The notes beneath the pieces are model-generated. The model made no database searches. It was not told the DNA's origin and saw only the letters and a list, made by a program, of their open reading frames with translations. This document shows, one piece after another, positions 36,822 through 46,567 of a stretch of DNA of 64,000 nt (its first letter is position 1; each line of letters starts with the position of its first letter). The stretch covers positions 973,001 through 1,037,000 of the forward strand of contig NZ_CP004372.1 in the NCBI RefSeq assembly GCF_000590925.1, in the 5' to 3' direction. The position numbers and the translations under genes are program-made. The stretch is from Roseibacterium elongatum DSM 19469 (GTDB lineage: Bacteria; Pseudomonadota; Alphaproteobacteria; Rhodobacterales; Rhodobacteraceae).

Positions 36822-37625
36822 ATGAGTCTATTTCACCTCTTCCTAGTGGCCGTCATCCAGGGGATTACCGAGTTTTTGCCCGTCTCCTCGTCGGGGCATC
36901 TGATCCTGCTGCCGAATCTCTCGTCCTTCGAGGATCAGGGACAAGTCATCGACGTGGCGGTACACGCCGGCACGCTTGGCGCTGTCATCCTGTATTTCTG
37001 GCGCGAGGTGAAGCTTGCCATTCTAGGCATCCCGCGCCTGCTGACCGGTCGTCTGGACACGCCCGGCGCGAAACTGGCCTTTCTTCTGGTCATCGCGACC
37101 CTCCCCGTCGTAGGGGTCGGCCTTGTCCTGCACGCGACCGGCGCCAGCGACCTGTTGCGCTCGGTCGCGGTGATCGGATGGGCCATGATCGTCTTCGGTA
37201 TCGTGCTTTACTGGGCTGACCAGCGCGGCAGCACCGTCAAGCAAAGCGCGGACTGGACCCTGCGCGACGCCATCGTCATGGGGTTGTGGCAGGCCGTCGC
37301 CCTGATACCGGGCACGTCGCGTTCGGGGATCACCATCACGGCGGGGCGGTTGCTGGGCTATGACCGCGAAAGCGCGGCGCGCATCGCGATGCTCATGTCC
37401 ATCCCGACGATCACGGCCTCTGCGCTGCTGCTCGGGGCCGAGGTCGTCGCCACGGCCGACATGCAAATGGCCCGCGACGGCGCCATTGCCGCCGCCATGT
37501 CCTTTGTCGCAGCCTTCGCGGCGCTGGCGATGATGATGCGCCTGTTGCAGAGCGTCAGTTTCACACCTTACGTGATCTACCGCATCGTCCTTGGGGTGGT
37601 GCTGCTGGCGATCGCCTATGCCTGA
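36822..37625 (+). CDS. uppP: Undecaprenyl-diphosphatase
   Basis: This 267-residue integral membrane enzyme (BacA family) dephosphorylates undecaprenyl diphosphate, recycling the lipid carrier for peptidoglycan and surface polysaccharides. The active-site motifs are present: GITEFLPVSSSGHL (residues 14-27, Glu17 and the Ser/His group) and PGTSRSG near 163. Around eight transmembrane helices are visible. The stop overlaps the convergent NDUFA9-like gene by ten bases. Confidence 0.95.
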   Translation: MSLFHLFLVAVIQGITEFLPVSSSGHLILLPNLSSFEDQGQVIDVAVHAGTLGAVILYFWREVKLAILGIPRLLTGRLDTPGAKLAFLLVIATLPVVGVGLVLHATGASDLLRSVAVIGWAMIVFGIVLYWADQRGSTVKQSADWTLRDAIVMGLWQAVALIPGTSRSGITITAGRLLGYDRESAARIAMLMSIPTITASALLLGAEVVATADMQMARDGAIAAAMSFVAAFAALAMMMRLLQSVSFTPYVIYRIVLGVVLLAIAYA

Positions 37626-38617
37626 GTGTGATCTTCGGCGGCGAGGTTCTTGGCGCTTTCCTTGATCTTGGAATACTGGCCCGACGGGCGATACGGCCAA
37701 AGATAGTCTTCCAGGACCGCGTCCATCCCAACCGGCTCAATCCCCAGATCCGACAGACCCATCCGACCCTCGGACACGACATTGTCGCGGCGCAGGTTGC
37801 GCACCTGATCGCGCGTCAGCAGCGCGTTGTGCAGCAGGCCGCCGGTCAGCATCTGAACGGTATCCAGAACCCCCGCCATGATGCTGGCGATCCAGAACGG
37901 CACGTTCACGATCAGACGGCGGCGGCGAATGACCTCCAGCATCTGTTCCATCAATTCGCGGAAGGTCTTCACATCGGGGCCGCCCAATTCGTAGATGCCG
38001 GGCTCGACCTGGCCCTTGACGCTCTTGACCGCGGCCTTGGCAACGTCATCCACATAGACCGGCTGAAACCGGGTCGACGCACCGACAACCGGCAACAGAA
38101 ACCCGGTGCGGGTCATCTTGGCGAAGCGGTTGAAGAATTCGTCTTCGGGGCCGAACACGATCGAAGGGCGCAAGATGATGGCCGTCGGAAACGCCTCGAG
38201 CACCGCTTCCTCGCCTTTGCCCTTGGATTCGGCATAAAGGCTGTTGCTTTCGCTGTCCGCGCCGATTGCCGAAATCTGCACGAAAGAGGTCACGCCCTCT
38301 TCGGTCGCGATTCGCGCAACGCGGGCCGCGCCGTGATGCTGGATCATCCCGAATTTGTTCTTGCCGCGCTCGGACAGGATACCGACGCAGTTGACGACGA
38401 CATCCGCGCCATGAATGGCCGCACGAACCGAGTCATCGTCGCGCACATTGGCAAAGATCGGCTCGACCTGTCCCACTGCGCCGTAGGGGCGGACAAACAA
38501 CGCCTCGTTCGGGCGCCGGACGGCCACGCGCACGCGCCAGCCCTCCCTCGCCATGCGTCGCGCGATGTAGCGCCCCACAAACCCTGAGCCGCCGAAAATC
38601 GTCACGAGTTTGGCCAT
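37616..38617 (-). CDS. NAD(P)-binding NDUFA9-like protein (complex I-associated family)
   Basis: This 333-residue extended-SDR-like protein has the Rossmann motif GGSGFVGRY (residues 8-16) and the FGPEDEFFNRFA region typical of the NDUFA9/SDR_a5 group. In mitochondria and some Alphaproteobacteria NDUFA9 is an accessory subunit of NADH:quinone oxidoreductase; no other complex I genes are nearby, so association is inferred from family. ATG 38617 has GGAGG eight bases upstream. Confidence 0.87.
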   Translation of the reverse strand: MAKLVTIFGGSGFVGRYIARRMAREGWRVRVAVRRPNEALFVRPYGAVGQVEPIFANVRDDDSVRAAIHGADVVVNCVGILSERGKNKFGMIQHHGAARVARIATEEGVTSFVQISAIGADSESNSLYAESKGKGEEAVLEAFPTAIILRPSIVFGPEDEFFNRFAKMTRTGFLLPVVGASTRFQPVYVDDVAKAAVKSVKGQVEPGIYELGGPDVKTFRELMEQMLEVIRRRRLIVNVPFWIASIMAGVLDTVQMLTGGLLHNALLTRDQVRNLRRDNVVSEGRMGLSDLGIEPVGMDAVLEDYLWPYRPSGQYSKIKESAKNLAAEDHTQA

Positions 38618-38820
38618 GGCATCCACCTCCGGTCGTCGTTTGGTCGGAAATAGGCTTTGCGCGAGGGGCGGACAAGTCGCAATTCACGCCTCCGGGGGCC
38701 GCAAACTGCCGCGCAAGCGGTGTGATCGCGCGGATGCTACTGGTCAGGTGTCGCCAGACGCCCTATCCATCGAAGATATGTTTGCTCATCTGAAAGCCGC
38801 TGTCGCAACGCTGCTGATCC

Positions 38821-40584
38821 GTGGGGGTCACCCTGCCGGTGTCCGCCCAACAGGTCGAATTGCGCGCGCCCGAGACGTCCGAGGAGTTGCAGGAGACACT
38901 CCGCGCGGCCTCCTTGCTGTTTCGGCCGGCCTCGGAGGAGCCGCGCAGCGCACAGGATATCCTTGCAGCCGCGCGCGCCGATTATGCGCGCCTGACGGCG
39001 GCCCTTTATGATGCCGGTCATTTCTCGCCCGTGGTTCGCATCCAACTGGACGGTCGCGAGGCGGCCACAATTTCGCCCTTTGCGGTCCCGGCGGCCATCG
39101 CCCGTGTCGAGATCCGGGTCGATCCCGGCCCCGACTACAGATTTGGCGAGGTCGAGATTGGCCCCTTGGCCGGGCGCAGCGACGCGATTCCCGAATTCGC
39201 GCGCGGCGAACCGGCCAGCACATCCGTTCTGCGCGACGCCGCCGCTGCCGCCATCGACGGCTGGCGCGATCGCGGGCATGCCCTGGCCGATGTCGCCGGC
39301 CAGCAAATCACCGCACGGCACCGTGACGCGCGGCTCGACGCGGATATCCGCCTCGACCCCGGCCCGGTTATCACCTTTGGCGCCCTGATCCCGCAGGGCC
39401 ATGACCGCATGCGGCCCGAACGGATCGTCGAGATCGCGGGCCTGCCAACCGGACTGACCTATTCACCGCAAGAGGTCGCGCGCGCCGAGGAACGCCTGAG
39501 AGAGTCGGGCGTCTTCTCGGCCGTGGCTTTGACACAGACCGACCCGAGCAGCGGGAACGTCATGGATTTCACCGCCGTCGTGGCCGAGTCGCCCTTGCGC
39601 CGGTTCGGATTCGGGGCCGAGATTTCGACCGAGGATGGCGGGTCGCTTTATGCCTATTGGCTGCACCGCAACCTTTTCGGCGGGGCCGAGCGTCTGCGCT
39701 TCGACGCCGCCATCACCGGGATCGGCCAGCAGGAGATCTCGACCGAGGCGATCGAGGGGATCGACCTTGAATTCGGTGTCCGGTTCTCGCGCCCCGCGAC
39801 CTTTACGCCCGACACGACGGCCGTGGCCGAGCTCAGAGCCTATCGGCTTCAAGAACCTGGGTTCACCGTAACCGCCCTTGGTGGCGAGGTCGGGGTCGAG
39901 CATGTGTTCGACGAGCGCCTTGAGGGGTCCATCGCGCTGGGGCTGATCGGCATGCGGATCGACGGGCCCTTTGGCGAGTTCGATATCGGCTATGCCTTTC
40001 TGCCGACCGAACTGCGCTGGGATAACCGCGACGATCCGCTCGACCCGGCGGATGGGGTTTATGTCGCCGCCGCGGCCACGCCGTTTCTGACGACCGAGGG
40101 CGGCGCGGGCGCACGCCTGCTGCTGGACGCCCGCGGGTATCTGGGCTTTGGCGCCGAGAATCGTACGAGGCTGGCGGCCCGCGGTCAGATCGGCAGCGTC
40201 ATCGGTGCCGATATCGCCGAGATTCCGCCGGATTTCCTGTTCTACTCCGGAGGGTCTGGCACCGTTCGCGGACAGGAGTATCAATCGCTCGGTGCGGATT
40301 ATGGCGGCGTCGAAGCCGGGGGTCGCGGCTTTGCGGCGCTGTCCACCGAACTGCGTCAGGATATCGGCGAGTCGAATTTCGGGATCGTCGCCTTTGCCGA
40401 CATGGGTCTGATCTCGTCGGATGCCGGGTTTCAGGACGACCCTGAATGGCACGCGGGGGCGGGGCTGGGACTGCGCTATGCAACGCCCTTCGGGCCGATC
40501 CGTGTTGATCTGGCGACCCCGGTGCGCGGCGGCGGCACGGGCGAGGACGTCTTTCTTTATATCGGCATCGGGCAGGCATTCTGA
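38821..40584 (+). CDS. tamA: TamA outer-membrane assembly protein (signal peptide out of frame)
   Basis: A BamA/TamA (Omp85) protein: two or three POTRA domains in residues 50-260, then a 16-strand barrel (about 265-587) with GGSGTVRGQEY and the C-terminal YIGIGQAF. It pairs with TamB for outer-membrane protein and autotransporter insertion. From GTG 38821 (587 residues) the protein starts inside its signal peptide. Upstream, ATG 38778 encodes MFAHLKAAVATLLI in the other frame; removing one base near 38816-38820 joins it to VGVTLPVSAQQ and gives a perfect signal peptide and a 601-codon gene. A one-base insertion, real or technical, is therefore likely. tamB overlaps the stop. Confidence 0.88.
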   Translation: MGVTLPVSAQQVELRAPETSEELQETLRAASLLFRPASEEPRSAQDILAAARADYARLTAALYDAGHFSPVVRIQLDGREAATISPFAVPAAIARVEIRVDPGPDYRFGEVEIGPLAGRSDAIPEFARGEPASTSVLRDAAAAAIDGWRDRGHALADVAGQQITARHRDARLDADIRLDPGPVITFGALIPQGHDRMRPERIVEIAGLPTGLTYSPQEVARAEERLRESGVFSAVALTQTDPSSGNVMDFTAVVAESPLRRFGFGAEISTEDGGSLYAYWLHRNLFGGAERLRFDAAITGIGQQEISTEAIEGIDLEFGVRFSRPATFTPDTTAVAELRAYRLQEPGFTVTALGGEVGVEHVFDERLEGSIALGLIGMRIDGPFGEFDIGYAFLPTELRWDNRDDPLDPADGVYVAAAATPFLTTEGGAGARLLLDARGYLGFGAENRTRLAARGQIGSVIGADIAEIPPDFLFYSGGSGTVRGQEYQSLGADYGGVEAGGRGFAALSTELRQDIGESNFGIVAFADMGLISSDAGFQDDPEWHAGAGLGLRYATPFGPIRVDLATPVRGGGTGEDVFLYIGIGQAF

Positions 40585-43500
40585 TGCGGAACATCTGGCT
40601 GTCTCTCTGCATCGCCCTGATGCTGCCCCTTATGGCGCAGGCCCAAAGCGACGCCGACGGCGATCGCGGCCGCATCGTGCAGTTTCTGGAAGAGCAACTG
40701 TCGGACGGCGCGCGCGAGGTCCGGATCGACGGGTTTCGCGGGGCCCTGTCTTCGACCGCGGAACTGGATCGTCTGTCCATCGCCGACGCCGAGGGCGAGT
40801 GGCTGATCCTTGAAAACGCGCGTCTGGTCTGGACACGATCGGCGCTGTTCAGGCGTGCCCTCCAGATCGATGAACTTACAGCCGAACGGCTGGTCATCCT
40901 GCGTCGGCCCGTCACCGATGCGGACGCGTCGCTGGATTTGCCCCCGGCCGAGGCGCAGCCCTTTGCCCTGCCCGAGTTGCCGGTCCGCATTGCCATCGAC
41001 CAGATGGCCATCGACGAGATCGACCTCGATGTGTCGGTCATCGGGGTAGGCGGGCGATTCTCCCTCGATGGCGCGGCGCGACTGGCCGATGGCGATGGCG
41101 CGGCGGATATCGAACTGGTGCGGCTGGATGGGCCCGGCGACGTGTTCGATCTGTCGGCCAGTTACGCCAATGACACCGACATCCTGTCCGTCGATCTGTT
41201 GCTGACCGAAGAGGCGGGCGGTCTGGCCTCGGAACTGCTGAACCTGCCGGGGCGGCCCGCGCTCCGGTTCGCGGTGGATGGCGAAGGCCCAATCGACGAT
41301 TTCACTGCTGAGATCGCCCTCGAGACCGATGGCGCGCGTCGGCTGGGGGGTATGATCACCAGCATGGCGCAAACGGGCGGCGATCACGTGATCGCCCTGG
41401 ATCTCGGCGGCGACCTGACACCGATGATGCCGGTCGAATATCACGGCTTTTTCGGCGACGACACCAGCCTTGCCGCCTTGGTGCGCCTGCATGCCGATGG
41501 CGCGATCTCGCTTCAGGACATGAACCTCAGCGCGCGGGCCCTGGAATTGACCGGTTCGGTCGCGCTGGACGCGGCGCGGCGCCCGCAGGTGATCGACGTC
41601 ACTGGCACCTTGGCCGACCCGGCCGGCGCAGGCCCGGTGCGCCTGCCTGTTGGCATGGAGGCCCGCCTGCGGCGCGCGACCCTGGCGTTGAATTTCGACG
41701 CCACCGACAGCGATGCCTTTGTTCTGGAGGCCGATATCGCGGCGTTCGAAACGGATGATCTCGGCATTCGCCGAATCGCGCTGAGCTCGAATGGCACAAT
41801 CACGCCCAGTGCCAGCGGCATCGGCGCCGTGGCCGCAACCGTGACGGCCGATATCGATGGCCTGGCCCATCGCGACCCCGCCCTTGCCCGGGCCATCGGC
41901 GAAACGGTCGGCTTTCGCAGCCAGGTATCCTGGACGGAAGGAGCCGCGATCCTGATTTCGGGCCTGTCGCTGACGGCCGGTGACATCATCGCCGGGGGCG
42001 GGGCCAGTGTGCAGGTCGGACAGGCGCGGCTGGACACGGCGCTGGATCTGGCGCTGCGCATCGCGGATTTGTCGCGGCTGTCGCCCCTCACCGGCCAGGA
42101 CCTCGACGGTCAACTCGATGCCGGCCTGTCGGGCCGTGTCGAACCGCTCTCGGGTGCATTCGACCTTGTCGTCGAGGGCAGCGGCCAGGGTCTCGGGTTC
42201 GGGGCCGGCTTGCCCCCCGCCCTTTTCGCCGGAGAAACCGTGCTGAGCCTGCATGCGATCCGCGATACGGGGGGCCTTCGGGTCGAACGGATTGCCCTCG
42301 ACAATGCCGAGCTGGCGCTGTCCGGTGACGGATCGCTCCACACGGCCGGGGGGCAGTTCGCCGCCGATCTGCGCCTGCGCAACGTGGGCCTGTTCACCGA
42401 TGCGCTGAGCGGACCGATCAGCGCCGATGCCCAGGTCACCCGGCGCGGCACGGCCCCATGGCAGATCGACGTGGCGCTGAACGGGCCGGGCGGCATGCGC
42501 GCGGGGGTCACGGGCGGTGTCGGCCTGCCGGATGGCAGCGTCGATTTGCAGGCACAGGGCAGTCTGCCCCTGGCGCTGGCCAATCGCTTCATCCGGCCGC
42601 GATCCGTCAATGGCACGCTGGGGTTTGACCTGGCCGTGCGCGGGCAGCCCGGATTGTCCGCGGTGTCAGGCACGCTTACGACCAACGGGGCGCGGGTGTC
42701 GCTACCGACCTTGCAGGCCGCGCTCGAGAATTTGGCGCTGTCGGCGACCCTATCGCAGGGGCAGATCCGCCTGGATGGCGGCGGGCGGCTGAATACCGGG
42801 GGGCAGGTCTCGGCACGTGGCACGATCAACCTGTCCGCCGCGGGCATGCCGGCCGATATCGCGATCACGGCCGACAATGCCCGACTGGTCGACCCCGAGT
42901 TGTTCGAGGCGCGCATCACCCGCGCGGATCTGAGCGTATCGGGCCCGTTGACCCGGTTCTTCGAGGTCGGCGGCCTTGTGACCTTGGGCGAAACGGAACT
43001 GCGTGTGCCGGAAACCGGGCTTGGCGGCGCGGCCCCCATTCCCGAGATCCGCCACGTGAACGAAACCACGGCCGAGCGTCAGACCCGGCGTTTCGCGGGG
43101 CTTTTGGCGCGTAGCAACCCGGCGTCGGCCGGCGGCGGGGTCGGTCTGGACCTGACGATTGCGGCGCCGGGGCGAATCTACCTGCGGGGGCGCGGCATAG
43201 ATGCCGAATTCGGCGGCGAGATCCGCCTGAACGGGACAAGCGCACAGGTCATTCCATCGGGCCAGTTCAATCTGATCCGCGGCCGGCTTTCGATCCTGGG
43301 AACGCGACTGGATTTCACCGAGGGCAGCGCAACCCTGCAAGGCAGTTTCGACCCCTTTCTGGACCTCACCGCCGAAAGCCGGTCGGGGGGCTACGTGATC
43401 AGCATCGGGGTCAGCGGGCCGGCCTCGGCGCCCGAGATCACCTTTGCCTCGGACCCCGCCCTGCCCGAAGACGAAGTGCTGGCGCAATTGCTGTTCGGCC

Positions 43501-43835
43501 GCTCGGTGTCGTCGCTGTCGCCGGTGCAGTTGCTGCAATTGGCCGATGCCGCGACATCGCTTGCGGGTGGCAGTACGAACAGCGGCTTTCTCGCCAATCT
43601 CAGGACGGGCCTTGGCCTCGACGATCTGGACCTGCAAACCGATGATGAAGGCAACGCGGCGGTGCGGGCGGGGCGGTATCTGTCGGACAACATCTATACC
43701 GATGTCACCGTGAACGCCGACGGCGAAGCGGACCTTTCGCTGAACATCGACCTGTCACCGGATATCACCGCGCGCGGCAGTTTTTCTTCGGATGGCAACA
43801 GCTCGGTCGGTGTGTTTTTCGAACGTGATTACTAG
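40584..43835 (+). CDS. tamB: Translocation and assembly module protein TamB
   Basis: This 1083-residue TamB (AsmA/DUF490 family) forms a long hydrophobic beta-groove across the periplasm. A signal anchor (residues 3-20) is followed by many beta-strand repeats of the form SLDGAARLADG, and the conserved C-terminal domain (about 790-1083) contains GRISLLGTRLDFTEG-like and PEITFASDPALPEDEVLAQLLFGRS segments. It works with TamA; phospholipid transport between the membranes is also attributed to the family. The start overlaps the tamA stop (TGATG). It is a little shorter than enterobacterial TamB. Confidence 0.92.
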   Translation: MRNIWLSLCIALMLPLMAQAQSDADGDRGRIVQFLEEQLSDGAREVRIDGFRGALSSTAELDRLSIADAEGEWLILENARLVWTRSALFRRALQIDELTAERLVILRRPVTDADASLDLPPAEAQPFALPELPVRIAIDQMAIDEIDLDVSVIGVGGRFSLDGAARLADGDGAADIELVRLDGPGDVFDLSASYANDTDILSVDLLLTEEAGGLASELLNLPGRPALRFAVDGEGPIDDFTAEIALETDGARRLGGMITSMAQTGGDHVIALDLGGDLTPMMPVEYHGFFGDDTSLAALVRLHADGAISLQDMNLSARALELTGSVALDAARRPQVIDVTGTLADPAGAGPVRLPVGMEARLRRATLALNFDATDSDAFVLEADIAAFETDDLGIRRIALSSNGTITPSASGIGAVAATVTADIDGLAHRDPALARAIGETVGFRSQVSWTEGAAILISGLSLTAGDIIAGGGASVQVGQARLDTALDLALRIADLSRLSPLTGQDLDGQLDAGLSGRVEPLSGAFDLVVEGSGQGLGFGAGLPPALFAGETVLSLHAIRDTGGLRVERIALDNAELALSGDGSLHTAGGQFAADLRLRNVGLFTDALSGPISADAQVTRRGTAPWQIDVALNGPGGMRAGVTGGVGLPDGSVDLQAQGSLPLALANRFIRPRSVNGTLGFDLAVRGQPGLSAVSGTLTTNGARVSLPTLQAALENLALSATLSQGQIRLDGGGRLNTGGQVSARGTINLSAAGMPADIAITADNARLVDPELFEARITRADLSVSGPLTRFFEVGGLVTLGETELRVPETGLGGAAPIPEIRHVNETTAERQTRRFAGLLARSNPASAGGGVGLDLTIAAPGRIYLRGRGIDAEFGGEIRLNGTSAQVIPSGQFNLIRGRLSILGTRLDFTEGSATLQGSFDPFLDLTAESRSGGYVISIGVSGPASAPEITFASDPALPEDEVLAQLLFGRSVSSLSPVQLLQLADAATSLAGGSTNSGFLANLRTGLGLDDLDLQTDDEGNAAVRAGRYLSDNIYTDVTVNADGEADLSLNIDLSPDITARGSFSSDGNSSVGVFFERDY

Positions 43836-43873
43836 GCGTTTCCCGCCATCCGCAGAAAACACCCCAAGCCTTG

Positions 43874-43902
43874 TTGACACGCCCCCGGACCCACGATATC
43901 AG
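43874..43902 (+). promoter_or_regulatory. Promoter of tRNA-Leu
   Basis: TTGACA (43874-43879), 17 bases, TATCAG (43897-43902): a near-consensus housekeeping promoter that would start RNA about ten bases before the tRNA 5' end. Confidence 0.7.
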
Positions 43903-43919
43903 CCGCTCCCACGACACCG

Positions 43920-44006
43920 GCCCAGGTGGCGGAATTGGTAGACGCGCTAGCTTCAGGTGCTAGTGTCCGTATGGACGTGGAGGTTCGAGTCCTCTCCTGG
44001 GCACCA
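43920..44006 (+). tRNA. tRNA-Leu (anticodon CAG)
   Basis: An 87-base cloverleaf with encoded CCA: acceptor arms GCCCAGG (43920-43926) and CCTGGGC (43996-44002), discriminator A and CCA (44004-44006). The anticodon stem CTAGC/GCTAG encloses TTCAGGT with anticodon CAG. A long variable arm marks a class II tRNA, and GGTTCGAGTCC is the T arm. It lies 53 bases before rnd. Confidence 0.97.
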
Positions 44007-44059
44007 TCCCCTTCCGGGGTCCGCAACACGGGCCATAGCATGCAGGAAAGGGAACGGGC

Positions 44060-44671
44060 GTGACCATCCATCTTTACCAGAACGACCTACCGGATGGGTT
44101 GGACCTTGGCCCCAAGGTAGCGATCGATTGCGAAACCATGGGCCTGATCCCGCAGCGCGACCGCTTGTGCCTGGTTCAATTGTCGTCGGGTGACGGCCAT
44201 GCCCACCTGGTGCAGATCGCGAAGGGCCAGACCGAGGCCCCGAACCTCTGCCGCCTGCTGACGGATCCAGACGTTCTGAAGCTGTTCCATTTCGGGCGCT
44301 TCGATATCGCGGCGATGTACAATGCCTTCGGTGCGCTTGCCGCGCCCGTCTATTGCACCAAGATCGCGTCGAAACTGATCCGCACTTATACGGACCGGCA
44401 CGGGCTGAAGAACCTGCTCCAGGAACTGCTCGAGATCGATATCTCGAAACAGCAGCAGACCTCGGATTGGGGCGCGCCGGACCTGACCGAGGCACAAATG
44501 GCCTATGCCGCATCCGATGTCTTGTATCTGCACCGCCTGCGCGACGCGTTGAATGCGCGCCTTGATCGCGAGGATCGCACCGAGATGGCCAAGGCCTGTT
44601 TCGAGTTCTTGCCGACACGGGCCAAGCTTGACCTGGCCGGTTGGCCGGATATCGACATCTTCGCGCATTGA
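44060..44671 (+). CDS. rnd: Ribonuclease D (short form)
   Basis: This 203-residue 3'-5' exonuclease of the DEDDy type trims tRNA and other RNA 3' ends. The catalytic residues are Asp23 and Glu25 (DCETMGL), Asp82 (GRFDIA), and Tyr149/Asp153 (YAASD). It holds only the exonuclease domain; the HRDC domains of enterobacterial RNase D are absent, as in many alphaproteobacterial homologues. GTG 44060 has a GGAAAGGGA Shine-Dalgarno region. A tRNA-Leu gene precedes it and the lpt genes follow closely. Confidence 0.92.
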   Translation: MTIHLYQNDLPDGLDLGPKVAIDCETMGLIPQRDRLCLVQLSSGDGHAHLVQIAKGQTEAPNLCRLLTDPDVLKLFHFGRFDIAAMYNAFGALAAPVYCTKIASKLIRTYTDRHGLKNLLQELLEIDISKQQQTSDWGAPDLTEAQMAYAASDVLYLHRLRDALNARLDREDRTEMAKACFEFLPTRAKLDLAGWPDIDIFAH

Positions 44672-44684
44672 CCGGCCGACGCCA

Positions 44685-45293
44685 ATGCCAGCCGCGAGTC
44701 GCTACAGCAAACTGGTCACCGGGCTCAAGCTGACCCTTCCGCTGGCGGCGATCGGGCTTTTGTCGACGATGTTCCTGTTTTCCAACCCGCCCGATCCCGA
44801 ACAGGCGATCCCCTACGCCGATGTCGATGTGGCGCAACTGGCGCGTGAGCAGCGGCTGTCACAGCCGCGCTTTGCCGGCGTGCTCGAGGATGGCCGCGCA
44901 TTGACGCTGGTCGCGGATGCGGCAACGCCCAGTTTCGCCTCGGACGGGATGACGACCAACGCCATCGTGACCGAAAACGTAGCCGGTCGCCTGGAACTGG
45001 CCGATGGCGATATCCTGCAACTCGAGGCAGCACATGGCACCATCGACATGGCGGCGCAGGTGGCCGACCTGCGCGGCGGCGTAAGGGCGCAAACGGAAAC
45101 GGGCTATACGGTCATCACCGATGCCATCCGCATGCAGTTGGCGCAAACCGGGCTTTTGTCCGAAACCGCCGTCGAAATCACCGGCCCCGGCCTGATGCTG
45201 AGCGCCGGCGCCATGGAGGTCACCGATCAGGCGGGCGGCACGGTTGTCAGTTTCACCAACGGCGTTCGACTGCTATATCAGGCACAGAACTAG
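44685..45293 (+). CDS. lptC: LPS export protein LptC
   Basis: This 202-residue protein has a single N-terminal membrane helix (about residues 16-34) and a periplasmic beta-jellyroll, the LptC layout. It passes LPS from LptBFG to LptA. ATG 44685 is 14 bases after the rnd stop; the frame is open upstream inside rnd, which is not coding in this frame. It is followed by lptA and lptB, which confirms the assignment; LptC sequences themselves are weakly conserved. Confidence 0.9.
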   Translation: MPAASRYSKLVTGLKLTLPLAAIGLLSTMFLFSNPPDPEQAIPYADVDVAQLAREQRLSQPRFAGVLEDGRALTLVADAATPSFASDGMTTNAIVTENVAGRLELADGDILQLEAAHGTIDMAAQVADLRGGVRAQTETGYTVITDAIRMQLAQTGLLSETAVEITGPGLMLSAGAMEVTDQAGGTVVSFTNGVRLLYQAQN

Positions 45294-45302
45294 GGAGCGC
45301 GG

Positions 45303-45806
45303 ATGCGCAGATTTCTTATCCATAGCTTGGTTTGCCTGATCGCCCTTGCGGTTTTTCCGGCAGCGGGTGCGGCACAGGTCGCCATCGGCTTTGGCGGGGT
45401 GGCCTATGACCCGAACCAGCCGGTCGAGGTGACGGCCAACAGCCTGACGATCGACCAGACCACCGGCGAAGCCGTTTTCGACGGGAATGTCCTAGTCGTG
45501 CAGGGCGATCTGCGGATGGCCGCCGGCCGGGTACGTGTTCTGTACTCCGACAGTACCGGCCGCAACGAAGTGCAGGAGGTTGTCGCGACCGGGGGCGTGT
45601 TGGTGACGCGTGGCGCCGATGCCGCCGAGGGTGGCGAAGCCCGCTACAACGTGGCCACCGCGGTTCTGACGATGCGGGGCGATGTGCTGGTCACCCAGGG
45701 CGGCACCGCCGTCGCAGGCGACCAACTGGTGGTGAACATGCGCACAGGCAACGGATCGGTTGATGGGCGCGTCCGCACGGTTCTGGACACCGGCGGCTCG
45801 GAATGA
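45303..45806 (+). CDS. lptA: LPS transport periplasmic protein LptA
   Basis: This 167-residue OstA-domain protein has a signal peptide (residues 1-24, ending AGAAQ) and the family signature PVEVTANSLTIDQTTGEAVFDGNV. It builds the periplasmic bridge that carries LPS to the outer membrane. It starts nine bases after lptC, and its stop overlaps lptB by ATGA. Confidence 0.94.
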   Translation: MRRFLIHSLVCLIALAVFPAAGAAQVAIGFGGVAYDPNQPVEVTANSLTIDQTTGEAVFDGNVLVVQGDLRMAAGRVRVLYSDSTGRNEVQEVVATGGVLVTRGADAAEGGEARYNVATAVLTMRGDVLVTQGGTAVAGDQLVVNMRTGNGSVDGRVRTVLDTGGSE

Positions 45807-46567
45807 CCGACCGGCTGCACCTGTCCGTTGCCGGTGGCGGCGCCACGGGCCTGCGCATCGACCGCCTGCGCAAGAGCTACAAGCGACGGCTGGTGATCCG
45901 GGATGTCTCGTTGCACCTGAACCGGGGCGAAGTCGTGGCCCTGCTGGGCCCGAACGGATCGGGCAAAACCACGTCCTTTTACTGCATCGCGGGATTGATC
46001 ACGCCCGATGGTGGCAAGGTCACGATCGACGGACAGGATGTCACGCTGTTACCCATGTATCGCCGTGCCCGGGCGGGGATTGGCTATCTTCCACAGGAAA
46101 TGTCGATCTTTCGCGGTCTCTCGGTCGAAGACAACATCATGGCGATCCTCGAAATCGTCGAAAGGAACCGCGCCCGTCGCAAGGAGCGCCTCGAAGAGCT
46201 GCTGAGCGAGTTTTCCATCGAGCATCTGCGCCGTGCGCCCGCACTGTCTTTGTCCGGCGGCGAACGCCGGCGGGCCGAGATCGCGCGCTGCCTGGCCTCG
46301 GACCCGCGCTATGTGCTGCTCGACGAACCTTTTGCCGGGGTCGACCCGATCGCGGTCGGCGACATCCGGCATCTTGTGGGCGAGCTCAAGACACGCGGCA
46401 TCGGTGTGCTGATCACCGACCACAACGTGCGCGAAACCCTCGAGATCGTGGACCGCGCCTATATCCTGCATGACGGCATGATCATCATGTCCGGGACGGC
46501 GGACGAGGTCGTGCGCGACGAAAACGTGCGCCGCGTCTATCTGGGCGAAACCTTCAGCATCAAGTGA
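45803..46567 (+). CDS. lptB: LPS export ABC transporter ATP-binding protein LptB
   Basis: This 254-residue ATPase has Walker A GPNGSGKTT (49-57), signature LSGGERRRAEIARCLA, Walker B YVLLDEPFAGVDP and H-loop ITDHNVRETL, the LptB profile. It powers LPS extraction by LptFG, which are not in this window. The N-terminal extension of about 15 residues is typical for Rhodobacteraceae. Confidence 0.95.
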   Translation: MTDRLHLSVAGGGATGLRIDRLRKSYKRRLVIRDVSLHLNRGEVVALLGPNGSGKTTSFYCIAGLITPDGGKVTIDGQDVTLLPMYRRARAGIGYLPQEMSIFRGLSVEDNIMAILEIVERNRARRKERLEELLSEFSIEHLRRAPALSLSGGERRRAEIARCLASDPRYVLLDEPFAGVDPIAVGDIRHLVGELKTRGIGVLITDHNVRETLEIVDRAYILHDGMIIMSGTADEVVRDENVRRVYLGETFSIK

